Shown here one piece after another: positions 9,101-16,603 of a stretch of 55,558 nt of DNA (positions are counted from its first letter, which is position 1; each line of letters opens with the position of its first letter). The stretch lies in contig JAFSOV010000012.1 of NCBI GenBank assembly GCA_017443235.1, forward strand, positions 1 through 55,558. Reading direction: 5' to 3'. The notes beneath the pieces are model-generated. The model searched no databases. It saw only the letters and a list, made by a program, of their open reading frames with translations, and was not told where the DNA came from. Origin of the DNA: Alphaproteobacteria bacterium. GTDB taxonomy: Bacteria; Pseudomonadota; Alphaproteobacteria; Rs-D84. The translations under genes and the position numbers were made by a program.

Positions 9101-9621
9101 GTCCGGAAACCGTCAAAGAAATGCAAAAACGGCACGCGTGCGCGAATTGTTGCCGCATGCGCAATCGCCGCCATATCATGTGCCTGCTGAACATTGTGCG
9201 ATGATAACATTGCAAACCCGGTGCCCCGCACTGCCATAACATCACTGTGGTCGCCAAAGATAGACAACGCGTGTGTCGCCAATGCGCGCGCGGCAACATG
9301 CATAACAAACGGCGTCTGTTCCCCGGCGATTTTGTACATATTTGGAATCATCAACAACAAACCCTGGGACGCGGTAAATGTCGTTGCCAACGCACCCATT
9401 TGCAATGCACCGTGCATCGCACCGGCGGCCCCGCCTTCGGATTCCATCTCTATTATTTGCGGAATTGCCCCCCATATATTTTTCTTGTGCTGAAAAGCCC
9501 ATTCGTCCGCCAATTCGCCCATAGTGCTGCTGGGGGTGATTGGATAAATCGCCGCAAAATCCACACAACGATACGCGACATCCGCCGCCGCCCAATTACC
9601 GTCAACAATTAAATTTGCCAT
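6121..9621 (-). CDS. nifJ: Pyruvate:ferredoxin (flavodoxin) oxidoreductase
   Basis: 1166 residues from the ATG at 9621 (AAGGGG upstream; the longer frame would start before the promoter). It is a single-chain PFOR with all domains: pyrimidine-binding domain I with YPITPSSTMGELADEW, domain II, a gamma-type domain (YGIGSDGTVGAVKNI), two [4Fe-4S] ferredoxin motifs (CIQCGKCSMLCP and CTGCGLCVKNCP), the cluster-binding CAGCGETPY, and the TPP site GDGWAYDIGYGG with NTGGQ. It oxidises pyruvate and CoA to acetyl-CoA, CO2 and reduced ferredoxin or flavodoxin. The enzyme is oxygen-sensitive in most organisms and replaces pyruvate dehydrogenase in anaerobes. The length is typical, with no missing motif. 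Confidence 0.98.
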   Translation of the reverse strand: MANLIVDGNWAAADVAYRCVDFAAIYPITPSSTMGELADEWAFQHKKNIWGAIPQIIEMESEGGAAGAMHGALQMGALATTFTASQGLLLMIPNMYKIAGEQTPFVMHVAARALATHALSIFGDHSDVMAVRGTGFAMLSSHNVQQAHDMAAIAHAATIRARVPFLHFFDGFRTSHEESRLNRIDDDVLRKLIPEDLVAKYHAAGMNPDNPKIRGTAQNPDVYFQGREAANELYARVPAIVAECMDEFAALTGRKYGLVEYFGDKKAENIIVAMGSGCETIEETIEHLPAGFGLIKIHLYRPFPVDAFLRALPKTVKQIAVLDRTKEAGAIGEPLYMDVKSVVGDRAAVFGGRYGLGSKEFKPRDVAAIFENMKRKKLHHNFTVGIEDDLTNLSLKTDPAFSIEDPNFKTAILYGIGSDGTVGAVKNIVKIVGENSNLYPQSYAVYDSKKSGGLTASHIRFADKPIKSQYLVEVADFISVSNFMIAQRFDVFRGLRAGGTVMINTSQAPDVAFANLPRGVQEHLMRMRANVYFLDANSAAAELGLGNRINTFIMLNFFNLTRVIDPGVAAKSAKAAIEKTYKKKGMDVVAANWAAVDRAADYLRHFDLPSSVSNFAPDFVPAMTADAPNSIAGTLGEMAAGRGDDLPVSRFRVGGEFGAGQYPVGTSRYEKRAISTRVAKCDLEKCIQCGKCSMLCPHAAIRIKALSAAQVSKAKKQGIIVVPMKTPELGPDMYFTIAISPADCTGCGLCVKNCPVGALSMTDADADEQKRFDETVKLPDFPREKLNLNLPKHIELLPHYFEFPGACAGCGETPYIKMMAHLFGDHMVVANATGCSSIYGANLPTTPWTTDANGRGPAWSNSLFEDNAEYGLGMRVALNGRREMLKGLLFELGIKNVEEIFNETDIDAQRKIKDDLAKKLKKIDSPDARLAESMLGDIVNKSVWIVGGDGWAYDIGYGGLDHVLHSGENVNILVLDTEGYSNTGGQQSKATPFGASMKFAIGGKNHAKKDLGMIAMMSGAYVAQIAIGANPVQASRAFREAASFNGPSIILAYAPCIAHGFALQNGPEHQMQMVNTGAWPLYRFDPRLIVEGHNPLMMDSNVDDLSPLEDFLKTETRFGAARAANPNFDKLVEYAKENNQYKTQLKKYIAHFAMMRANTPKENGEG

Positions 9622-9655
9622 AATCTTAATCCCCTTATAATTTTCATACCGCCCA

Positions 9656-9684
9656 ATCATAGCCTTAAATAAATATAAAGGCAA
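9656..9684 (-). promoter_or_regulatory. nifJ promoter
   Basis: TTGCCT (9684-9679), a 17-nt spacer and TATGAT (9661-9656), about 35 nt before the nifJ start. It lies just beyond the terminator of the upstream protease gene. Confidence 0.6.
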
Positions 9685-9696
9685 GGGATTAAAAAT

Positions 9697-9723
9697 CAAA
9701 AAAACGGGCGCGAATTCGCGCCC
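9697..9723 (-). terminator. Terminator of the CtpA-type protease gene
   Basis: Hairpin GGGCGCG-AATT-CGCGCCC followed on the minus strand by GTTTTTTT, 6 nt past the stop codon. Confidence 0.9.
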
Positions 9724-9729
9724 AGATTT

Positions 9730-11106
9730 TTAATCTTTTTTATCTTCTTCTTTTTTGACCGGTTCCGCCATTTTGGACATTGCGATAACCATTTCCATTG
9801 CGCGCTGTAATTGATAATCGCGCGCATCTTTTTCGGCATCGGTCAATTTGCTTTCGTCTTCTTCATCGGTTTTTTCGGTTTTTTCTTTTGATTTGGCTTT
9901 CTTTTCGGCGTCTTCGTTCTTTAATGAATTACGGAAAGATGCCTCGGAATATGTGCTCTCGCGTTTTTCTATCACTTCGACTTTGCTTTGCAGAACCTCA
10001 ACGTCCGGTGTAATTCCGGTGTTTTGAATGGACTTGCCACTGGGCGTATAATAGCGGGCAATTGTTATATGAATTGCCGTTCCGTCGCCAAGTGGTTTTT
10101 GTTGTTGCACACTGCCCTTGCCAAAACTTTGTGAGCCCATAATGATTCCACGTTTGTTGTCTTGAATCGCGCCGGCAACAATTTCGGATGCCGATGCAGA
10201 CCCATGATTGATAAGGACGACCAACGGTTTTCCATCCGTTAAATCGCCGGGTTTGGCAAAACTTCTGTCTATATCGGTTTTGTTTTTTCCGCGCGTTGAA
10301 ACAATTTCCCCACCGTCCAGAAATGCATCGGACACATCAATTGCCGCGGTCAGGTATCCGCCCGGATTATTGCGAACATCCAAAACGTATCCAACAACTT
10401 TCTTTTTCTCCAAAGATTTAATTGCATCGCGTAGGTCTTTTGCGGTTGTCGCACCAAAGTCAGATATACGAATATATCCAACCTTTGGCGCATCCGTTTC
10501 CGCATCCGCCAATTGTTTTCCTTCGAATTTGACCGATTTAACCTTGATAATTGCGCGTTTAAGCGTGATTGTCTTTGGTTCATTATCACCGGAAATAATG
10601 GTCAGTTTGACTTTCGTTCCGGGTTTGCCCTTCATTTTCTTGACCGCCTGGTTCAACGTCAAATCAAACACGGGTTCATCATCAATATGCGTGATATAAT
10701 CGCCGGCCTTAATTCCCGCACGGTCCGCCGGGGTATCATCAATTGGCGAAATCACGCGCACCGCCCCACGGTCGGACGTAATTTGAATACCCAATCCACC
10801 AAATTCGCCCTGGGATTTATCATTAAAGTCTTTGAAGTCATCTTTGTTCAAATACGAAGAATGCGGATCCAACGCCGACAGCATCCCGTTCATTGCGGCC
10901 TCCAACATTTTGCGTTCATCGGCTTCTTCCACAAAGTTTTCGCGCGACACTTCGAACACCAGTGCCAATTTTTTCAATTCGTCATAAATCTGTTCATCAG
11001 TCAGGTGCTCAATCGGTTCTTCTTTTTTATTCTTATCGGCCGCCGCCGCAACATTCACCACCACCGGCAAACACATCACACACAAAACCAGAATTTTTTT
11101 CAACAT
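9730..11106 (-). CDS. ctpA: CtpA-type carboxyl-terminal processing protease (S41A)
   Basis: 458 residues. A signal peptide (1-22) sends it to the periplasm. A helical N-terminal part (about 30-95) precedes a PDZ domain (about 100-180, LGIQITSDRGAVRVI). The S41 catalytic core carries DVRNNPGG, INHGSASASEIVAGA and GSQSFGKGSVQ. By family spacing the Ser-Lys dyad is S305 and K330. The C-terminal 70 residues are highly charged (Lys/Glu/Asp) and probably form a helix. Such proteases trim or degrade periplasmic proteins, often with cell-wall hydrolases as targets. The AAGGAAAG Shine-Dalgarno supports the start. The transcript appears monocistronic. Confidence 0.95.
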   Translation of the reverse strand: MLKKILVLCVMCLPVVVNVAAAADKNKKEEPIEHLTDEQIYDELKKLALVFEVSRENFVEEADERKMLEAAMNGMLSALDPHSSYLNKDDFKDFNDKSQGEFGGLGIQITSDRGAVRVISPIDDTPADRAGIKAGDYITHIDDEPVFDLTLNQAVKKMKGKPGTKVKLTIISGDNEPKTITLKRAIIKVKSVKFEGKQLADAETDAPKVGYIRISDFGATTAKDLRDAIKSLEKKKVVGYVLDVRNNPGGYLTAAIDVSDAFLDGGEIVSTRGKNKTDIDRSFAKPGDLTDGKPLVVLINHGSASASEIVAGAIQDNKRGIIMGSQSFGKGSVQQQKPLGDGTAIHITIARYYTPSGKSIQNTGITPDVEVLQSKVEVIEKRESTYSEASFRNSLKNEDAEKKAKSKEKTEKTDEEDESKLTDAEKDARDYQLQRAMEMVIAMSKMAEPVKKEEDKKD

Positions 11107-11191
11107 ACCGCTTTCCTTTTTTTATTATTTATAACGGCAGTCTAGAATAAAAATGTTGCATTCGCAACCTATAAATGGGGGATTATTTTAA

Positions 11192-12094
11192 TTAAAAACC
11201 ACGCGCGTGTTTATGCAGCACATTAATTTGCTGTTTCAATCGATCCAGCATTTTGGAGCGCTCATTTTTACCCAAATATTGAACATCTGTGACTTCTTCG
11301 TTCATTTTTTCCAATACATTGGCCGCATTATGATATTGGGCAATTTGTTTCCAACGCGCATCATCAACAAAATCCGCCGGCAAATCACGCACATCACGAT
11401 ATTTCAAATATTGGGTGCGAACCGCATCCGCCACACCCAAATCACGCGAATAAGATCGTAACATATCATAATGCAGGAAAGATGTCCCGGCATCGGTAAA
11501 ATCGATAATATTAAACTTTTGCGTTTTATAATCGTACAGGACATTACCATCGAACAGATCGCCATGTACCCAAACAATCCGCGTTTCGTACGAAGTATTT
11601 ATAATATGCTGATATACCCGGTCTATAAATTTTATTTCATCCCGGACAGATTTAATTTCTTTTTTTGAAAAATATTGTTCAACATCTTCAAGAAAATTTT
11701 CCAAGTATTCGACATCCAACCCGTATTCCATTTTATATTCTATTGGATTTGGAATGACGTCTATGGAATGCATATCCGCGTAAAATTGCGCCAAAGAATC
11801 CACAACTTTTTCACGTGCATTGTCGTCCAATTTTCGAAACAACAACGGCGTCAATGGCACACCAGAAACGCGTTCTTCCAACACACAAAAACGCCGGGAA
11901 TCAATGGATTTAATATGTGGTACACCATATGCATCGTTGCCAATTTCGTGCAGTTTTTGAATTGTATCGGCCGCACGTTGCTGACGCGCCAACCATTCGC
12001 GTTTTTGCGACATACTGCGTCCCGGCAAAGGTTCTTTGGAAACGAATTCGCCGCCCGCAATTTTAACCAAACTTTCACGTCCGTGTTTAATCAT
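11192..12094 (-). CDS. APH-fold kinase/phosphotransferase
   Basis: 300 residues of the aminoglycoside phosphotransferase/choline kinase-like fold. The catalytic loop is VWVHGDLFDGNVLYD (D179, N184) and the Mg-binding Asp is in FNIIDFTDAG (D198). K20 in EFVSKEPL is a plausible ATP-binding lysine, followed by a long helix. There is no signal peptide, so it acts in the cytoplasm. The substrate cannot be told from sequence: this family includes antibiotic kinases, small-metabolite kinases and lipopolysaccharide sugar kinases. Nothing nearby points to resistance. No Shine-Dalgarno precedes the ATG, and a promoter places transcription start on it, suggesting a leaderless mRNA. Confidence 0.75.
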   Translation of the reverse strand: MIKHGRESLVKIAGGEFVSKEPLPGRSMSQKREWLARQQRAADTIQKLHEIGNDAYGVPHIKSIDSRRFCVLEERVSGVPLTPLLFRKLDDNAREKVVDSLAQFYADMHSIDVIPNPIEYKMEYGLDVEYLENFLEDVEQYFSKKEIKSVRDEIKFIDRVYQHIINTSYETRIVWVHGDLFDGNVLYDYKTQKFNIIDFTDAGTSFLHYDMLRSYSRDLGVADAVRTQYLKYRDVRDLPADFVDDARWKQIAQYHNAANVLEKMNEEVTDVQYLGKNERSKMLDRLKQQINVLHKHARGF

Positions 12095-12099
12095 ACTTT

Positions 12100-12130
12100 A
12101 TTATATAATACAAAAATCATATTTTGTCAA
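12100..12130 (-). promoter_or_regulatory. Promoter of the APH-fold kinase gene, leaderless candidate
   Basis: Consensus TTGACA (12130-12125) with TATATA 17 nt away (12107-12102) or TATAAT 19 nt away (12105-12100). The ATG begins at 12094, only five or seven bases beyond, with no Shine-Dalgarno. Confidence 0.55.
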
Positions 12131-12137
12131 ACAAAAA

Positions 12138-13214
12138 TCAGTTTTCTTTGAACAAACGTGCCGGGTCAATGGCTTTGTCGCCACGACGCACCTCAAGGTA
12201 CATTTCCGGCTTATTCGGGTTCATACGCCCAACGGGTTCACCGCCCAAAACTTCTTGGCCAACAACAACATCTATGTCGCCCAGGTTGGTCATAACGGTA
12301 TTATAACCGTTTTTATGCGATATAATTATTACACGGCCAAATCCCTTGAAACTGTCGGCAAATTTGACAACGCCATCTGCGGGCGCAGTCACCAATGCAT
12401 CGGCATTTGTCCGTATGCGCCACCCATCGGATTTTAACCCCAACGCAGTTTTTTCGCCGAATCGCACCACAACGCGACCGCGTACAGGCTGGTTCAACTT
12501 ACGAATTGAAAAACGTGCATCCGATGACATTTGCGAACTCCCTACGCCGGCGGACAATTCAGATATGCTTTTTGCGCGCGCCGACAATTCGCGCAATTTT
12601 TTTTGGGTTGCCATTTGCTCGCTGCGCAGTTTTTCATTTTGCGCCGACCGCCGCCGCAACAGTTTATCCAACAAATCTTTTTCATCACTATATTTTTTTG
12701 CGGTCCGGTCCAATTTTTCTTTTTCAATCGCGCGCGCATCACGAATTTTATCTAACTCTGCGATTTTTTGACCGGCATCGATAATCTGTTCATCAAACCC
12801 GTCCGCCATTCCGGCCAAGACCGCATTGGTCAATACAAATTCATGCATATTTTCTGCATCAAAACTGGGGTTCGCCGCAATAAACACCATACCCGCCGCC
12901 GCATCCGCCACACGCGCACGGTTCGCATCTAATTCCGCAGACAACACGGCCCGCCGCGCATCCAATTCCGCAATCTTTTTGGCAATGTCGGCACGCAATT
13001 CTTCCAACGAAGACACTTTGCCCGCCGCGGTCACCAATTGCTTTTTTGTTTTGGCGACATCACGGTCAGACGTTTTAACCTGTTGTTCCAATTGCTTGTT
13101 CTTCTGTTCGGTCTGTTTAATTTGCGTTTGAATTTTATCCAATTCACTTGGTGCGGCACAAACCGAATTTGCCCCCCCAACCAAAATCGTCAAAGCCAAA
13201 ACAAATCGTAACAT
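12138..13214 (-). CDS. EnvC-like coiled-coil protein with degenerate LytM domain
   Basis: 358 residues from the ATG at 13214-13212, which overlaps the tyrS stop (TAATG). Signal peptide to about residue 21 (ALTILVGGANSVCAA). A long coiled coil (about 25-240, Lys/Gln/Ala/Glu-rich) is followed by a C-terminal M23/LytM domain (about 260-355). The metal ligands are missing: the usual H-x-x-x-D is replaced around GLKSDGWRIRTNAD and the H-x-H by MYLEV. This matches EnvC-type proteins, which do not cut peptidoglycan but activate amidases at the division site. No amidase or ftsEX gene is in the window. Coupling to tyrS is unexpected by function. Confidence 0.85.
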   Translation of the reverse strand: MLRFVLALTILVGGANSVCAAPSELDKIQTQIKQTEQKNKQLEQQVKTSDRDVAKTKKQLVTAAGKVSSLEELRADIAKKIAELDARRAVLSAELDANRARVADAAAGMVFIAANPSFDAENMHEFVLTNAVLAGMADGFDEQIIDAGQKIAELDKIRDARAIEKEKLDRTAKKYSDEKDLLDKLLRRRSAQNEKLRSEQMATQKKLRELSARAKSISELSAGVGSSQMSSDARFSIRKLNQPVRGRVVVRFGEKTALGLKSDGWRIRTNADALVTAPADGVVKFADSFKGFGRVIIISHKNGYNTVMTNLGDIDVVVGQEVLGGEPVGRMNPNKPEMYLEVRRGDKAIDPARLFKEN

Positions 13215-14428
13215 TATTTTACAATCACCCGCAGAAAAGTTTTCTTGCCCCGTTGAACCATAAATTCCGCCTTGGGTGAAACGGTCGCATGCCAATCTGT
13301 AATTTTTTTACCATCAATTTGGATTCCGCCCTGTTCCACCATTCGCCGCGCATCAGATTTAGACGTAAACATTCCCGCCGCAACCAAGAAATCAACAATT
13401 CCCAACGGTGCCGTCATTTTAATTTCGACGCTTGGCATATTTGCATCGTTTCCGCCGCCGCCAAACAACGCCGCCGCCGCGCGTTCGGCCGCAACGGCTG
13501 CATCGGCACCGTGGGCAATGGTTGTTGCCGCGTTTGCCAAAATCCGCTTTGCATCGTTCAATTCCGCACCACGCAGTCTTGACAACTTTTCAATTTCATC
13601 CATTGGAATTTCCGTAAATATTTTCAAGAATTTTTCCACCAATTCATCGGGCGTATTGCGGAAATATTGCCAATAATCATACGGGGACAATTTGTCTTCG
13701 TTTACCCATACGGCGTTGCCGGCGGATTTTCCAATCTTGTTTCCCGCCGCATCTGTAATTAAAGAAGTTGAAAGCACAAATGCCTCTTTACCCAATTTTT
13801 TACGGATAAGTTCGATACCCATAACCGCATTGCCCCATTGGTCGGCGCCACACAGTTGCAATATACAGCCATATTTTTGAAACAACGTCAAGAAATCCAC
13901 CGCCTGGAACGTCATATAGTTAAATTCAAGAAATGTCATACCGTTTTCCAAACGACGTTTAACACTTTCCATCGACAGCATACGTGGCACGGTAAAATCG
14001 GTTCCATATTGCGCCAAGAAATCAATATGCCCGTAATTTTTCATCCAATCGTAATTATCAACAATAATGGCATCATTTGCGCCATCGCCGAATTTCAAAA
14101 ATTTAGAATAAGATTTTTTTAACCCCGCAATATTTGTGGCAAGTGTTTCTTCGGTCATCATTGGCCGGCCCGTATCGCGACCCGACGGGTCACCAATGCG
14201 CCCGGTCGCCCCACCAACCAACATCAACGGCCTGTGCCCAAACTTCTGCAACCACCGCATCATCATAACCGGGACCAAATGCCCCACATGCAACGAATCC
14301 GCCGTTGGGTCCGACCCCAGATATGCGGTAACGTGCCCGTTATTCAACGCATCGGTCAACGCATCCATATTTGAACATTGATTGATAAAACCACGCACAC
14401 TCAATTCATGCAACAAATCATTTTTCAT
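13214..14428 (-). CDS. tyrS: Tyrosyl-tRNA synthetase
   Basis: 404 residues, a normal TyrRS of the bacterial TyrS type. The class I signature is SLHVGHLVP and the second is KIGKSAGNAVW (KMSKS equivalent). The active-site region includes YLGSDPTADSLH and LQLCGADQWGNAVMGIEL, whose QWGN motif is typical of tyrosine recognition. The C-terminal S4 RNA-binding domain (about 335-400) includes SKSDARRMVEQGGIQIDGKK. It charges tRNA-Tyr. It is the first gene of a pair with the EnvC-like gene. AAAGGGC precedes the start. Confidence 0.98.
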   Translation of the reverse strand: MKNDLLHELSVRGFINQCSNMDALTDALNNGHVTAYLGSDPTADSLHVGHLVPVMMMRWLQKFGHRPLMLVGGATGRIGDPSGRDTGRPMMTEETLATNIAGLKKSYSKFLKFGDGANDAIIVDNYDWMKNYGHIDFLAQYGTDFTVPRMLSMESVKRRLENGMTFLEFNYMTFQAVDFLTLFQKYGCILQLCGADQWGNAVMGIELIRKKLGKEAFVLSTSLITDAAGNKIGKSAGNAVWVNEDKLSPYDYWQYFRNTPDELVEKFLKIFTEIPMDEIEKLSRLRGAELNDAKRILANAATTIAHGADAAVAAERAAAALFGGGGNDANMPSVEIKMTAPLGIVDFLVAAGMFTSKSDARRMVEQGGIQIDGKKITDWHATVSPKAEFMVQRGKKTFLRVIVK

Positions 14429-14455
14429 TAAAATCGCCCTTTTTATATCAATGTG

Positions 14456-14483
14456 ATTCTACCAGAATCCGCACGATATTCAA
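14456..14483 (-). promoter_or_regulatory. tyrS promoter
   Basis: TTGAAT (14483-14478), a 16-nt spacer and TAGAAT (14461-14456) on the minus strand, about 27 nt upstream of the tyrS ATG. Confidence 0.5.
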
Positions 14484-14495
14484 TGAAAAAGTATT

Positions 14496-14523
14496 AAAAA
14501 CGGGTGCGAACAATCGCACCCGT
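14496..14523 (-). terminator. Terminator after tsf
   Basis: A 10-bp stem ACGGGTGCGA/TCGCACCCGT with a 4-nt loop, followed on the minus strand by TTTTTAATACTTTTT. It closes the rpsB-tsf operon about 80 nt past the tsf stop. Confidence 0.8.
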
Positions 14524-14603
14524 TCACTAACCACCCGTCACCGCCCACTATCACCCACAAAATTTTTCAAATTTTGCAGGGCCCGATGCGGTGCCGCGGC
14601 ATG

Positions 14604-15473
14604 CTATTTCAACATTTTTGCGACTTCATCGGCCAGGTTATCATTGCGTTTTTCAATTCCTTCACCCAGCACAAAATACGCAAATCCCGCCAGTTTCCCG
14701 CCGGCCTCAGCCAAAACCTGCTTCACGCTCTTGGACGGGTCCATAACGAACGGCTGTTCTTCCAATACCGATTCCGCATAATATTTCTGCAAACGACCGT
14801 TCACCATCTTTTCAACAATGTTTTCCGGTTTGCCCGCCGTCGCACCGGATTCGATGAACACTTTTTTCTCGCGTTCAACCGCCGCCGGATCAACATCTGC
14901 AATGGTCATAAATTCCGGTTTATTTGCGGCAATGTGCATCGCAATTTTTGGTCCGATTTCATTGATTTTTTCGCCGTCACCATCAATTGCAACCGCAACA
15001 CCGATTTGGCCCATACCCGGAACCAATGCATTGTGAATATAACTGAAAATATGCCCGCCCGAAACCTTTGCGATACGGCGCAGATTCATATTTTCACCAA
15101 TTGTCGCGATTGTGGATGCGATGTCTTCTTTGACCGCGGCCAATGTCGCATCAAAATCGCCCGACAATTCCAAGGCTTTGTTTGCAACATCTGCAACCAA
15201 TTTTTGGAATTTATCGTTTTTCGCAACAAAGTCTGTTTCCGCGTTCAATTCGACAACGCAACCCATATTGTCGCACTTTACAACGGTCACCAAGCCCGAT
15301 GCCGCAACGCGTCCAGCCTTGGATGCCGCCTTGACAATACCCTTTTGGCGCAACCAATCGGCCGCCGCCGCGATATCGCCGTTATTTTCCATCAATGCCT
15401 TTTTGCAATCCATCATACCTGCGGATGTTTTTTCGCGCAGTTCTTGAATCAATTTTGCTGTGACTTCTGCCAT
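14604..15473 (-). CDS. tsf: Elongation factor Ts
   Basis: 289 residues from the ATG at 15473 (GGGGGAAATT upstream). The N-terminal UBA-like domain MAEVTAKLIQELREKTSAGM continues into DCKKAL, and the first signature is LRQKGI. The core domains contain VVELNAETDFVAKND, the TDFV motif that displaces Mg and nucleotide from EF-Tu, and MHIAANKPEF. The length is typical for the family. It exchanges GDP for GTP on EF-Tu. The frame extends further upstream but overlaps rpsB and is not homologous there. It lies downstream of rpsB in the conserved order, separated by a hairpin. Confidence 0.98.
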   Translation of the reverse strand: MAEVTAKLIQELREKTSAGMMDCKKALMENNGDIAAAADWLRQKGIVKAASKAGRVAASGLVTVVKCDNMGCVVELNAETDFVAKNDKFQKLVADVANKALELSGDFDATLAAVKEDIASTIATIGENMNLRRIAKVSGGHIFSYIHNALVPGMGQIGVAVAIDGDGEKINEIGPKIAMHIAANKPEFMTIADVDPAAVEREKKVFIESGATAGKPENIVEKMVNGRLQKYYAESVLEEQPFVMDPSKSVKQVLAEAGGKLAGFAYFVLGEGIEKRNDNLADEVAKMLK

Positions 15474-15502
15474 AATTTCCCCCTTTTCTAAAAATTTGTT
15501 GT

Positions 15503-15524
15503 GTGGGCGCGCGTTTGCGCCCAC
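15503..15524 (-). promoter_or_regulatory. Intercistronic hairpin between rpsB and tsf
   Basis: GTGGGCGC and GCGCCCAC pair around a 6-nt loop. On the minus strand it is followed by ACAACAAATTTTTAG, a weak T tract, so it may be a partial attenuator or a processing or stability element between the two genes. Confidence 0.5.
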
Positions 15525-15540
15525 ATATTTATATTTACGA

Positions 15541-16398
15541 TTATTTATCGGCCTTTTCTGCCTTGTCCGCCAATTTTTCACGACGTTCGGCACGTGACGC
15601 CGAAGCCTTGGATTTTTGTTTGGCTTCTTTATCTTTGATTTCATCTTCCAATGCGTCGTGTTCGTCCACCATATTCGATTCGACCTTTTTACCGGCCGCA
15701 CCGCCCAGGCGTTTTTCAATACCGGACAAAATCGCATCTACGAACAAATCGCAATACAGTTGTGTCGCGCGCGCCGCATCATCATTACCCGGAACCGGAT
15801 AATCAACCATTTCCGGATTCGCGTTTGTGTCACAAATTGCAATTGTTGGAATGTCCAGGTTTTTCGCCTCGCGTACCGCGTTCATTTCGCGCGGAACGTC
15901 GATAACAATCATAACCTGGGGAATGCCGTGCATATCCAAAATACCGCCGAAAATATCGCGCAGTTTTGCAACTTCTTTGGTCATAACACCAACTTCCTTC
16001 TTGGTCAGTCCCAATTTGTCGGCGTTTTCAATATCGGCCTCCATTTTCTTCAAACGGCGAATAGATTGTGAAACGGTTGTCCAATTAGTCAACATACCAC
16101 CCAACCAACGATTATTCACATAGAATTGACCGGTGCGTTCGGCCGCATCTTTGACGATGTCTTTGGCCTGGTGCTTGGTTGCGACGAACAAAACCTTGCC
16201 ACCGGCGGCGGCAATCGCCTCTAACGCGACCAATGCGCGATGCAGCAGCGGTGCAGTTTTATTCAAATTGATAATATGAATTTTATCTTTGACGCCATAA
16301 ACATAGGGTGTCATCAACGGGTTCCAACGACGGGTGTGGTGTCCAAAATGAACGCCGGCCTCCATCAATTGTTGCATAGTAAAAGTTGGCAATGCCAT
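15541..16398 (-). CDS. rpsB: 30S ribosomal protein S2
   Basis: 285 residues from the ATG at 16398 (MALPTFTMQQLMEAGVHFGH), preceded by AAAGGA. Conserved S2 features: GVHFGHHTRRWNPLM, FVATKHQAKDIV, VNNRWLGGMLTNW and PGNDDAARA. The C-terminal 45 residues are a charged Lys/Glu/Ala extension rich in helices, longer than E. coli S2 (241 aa) and of a kind common in alphaproteobacteria. It is a small-subunit protein near the mRNA exit and S1 site. First gene of rpsB-tsf, with a 5' leader of about 110 nt. Confidence 0.98.
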   Translation of the reverse strand: MALPTFTMQQLMEAGVHFGHHTRRWNPLMTPYVYGVKDKIHIINLNKTAPLLHRALVALEAIAAAGGKVLFVATKHQAKDIVKDAAERTGQFYVNNRWLGGMLTNWTTVSQSIRRLKKMEADIENADKLGLTKKEVGVMTKEVAKLRDIFGGILDMHGIPQVMIVIDVPREMNAVREAKNLDIPTIAICDTNANPEMVDYPVPGNDDAARATQLYCDLFVDAILSGIEKRLGGAAGKKVESNMVDEHDALEDEIKDKEAKQKSKASASRAERREKLADKAEKADK

Positions 16399-16514
16399 AG
16401 TAAATCCTTTTATTTCTGTTGTTATCCTCGCCATCTGGGGACGCATAAAACCGGTCGCCCGGACAGAAATTCCCACGATGGTTGTGTTCTTCGCACCATT
16501 CGGCACGTGCCCGC

Positions 16515-16543
16515 ATAATATGACAAAAAATTGCAAAAATCAA
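16515..16543 (-). promoter_or_regulatory. rpsB promoter
   Basis: TTGATT (16543-16538), a 17-nt spacer and TATTAT (16520-16515). It leaves a leader of about 110 nt before rpsB; I could not assign a known S2 autoregulatory motif in it. Confidence 0.6.
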
Positions 16544-16603
16544 GTATTTTTTACAAAAACATCCACCCGTCACACACCGGTGCACCAAGGTCTGATCGTT
16601 ATA

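Noticed and set aside
11192-12094. Antibiotic resistance by the APH-fold kinase
   Set aside because: Only the shared kinase motifs are visible; the family includes many metabolite kinases and the context has no mobile element or resistance gene.
14574-15491. A 305-codon open frame antisense to tsf
   Set aside because: tsf on the other strand is unmistakable; the plus-strand frame is composition-driven, with Cys/Phe/His-rich text and no start signal or homology.
15474-15737. Longer tsf reading from position 15737
   Set aside because: The added N-terminus overlaps rpsB in another frame, is not EF-Ts-like, and a good Shine-Dalgarno precedes the ATG at 15473.
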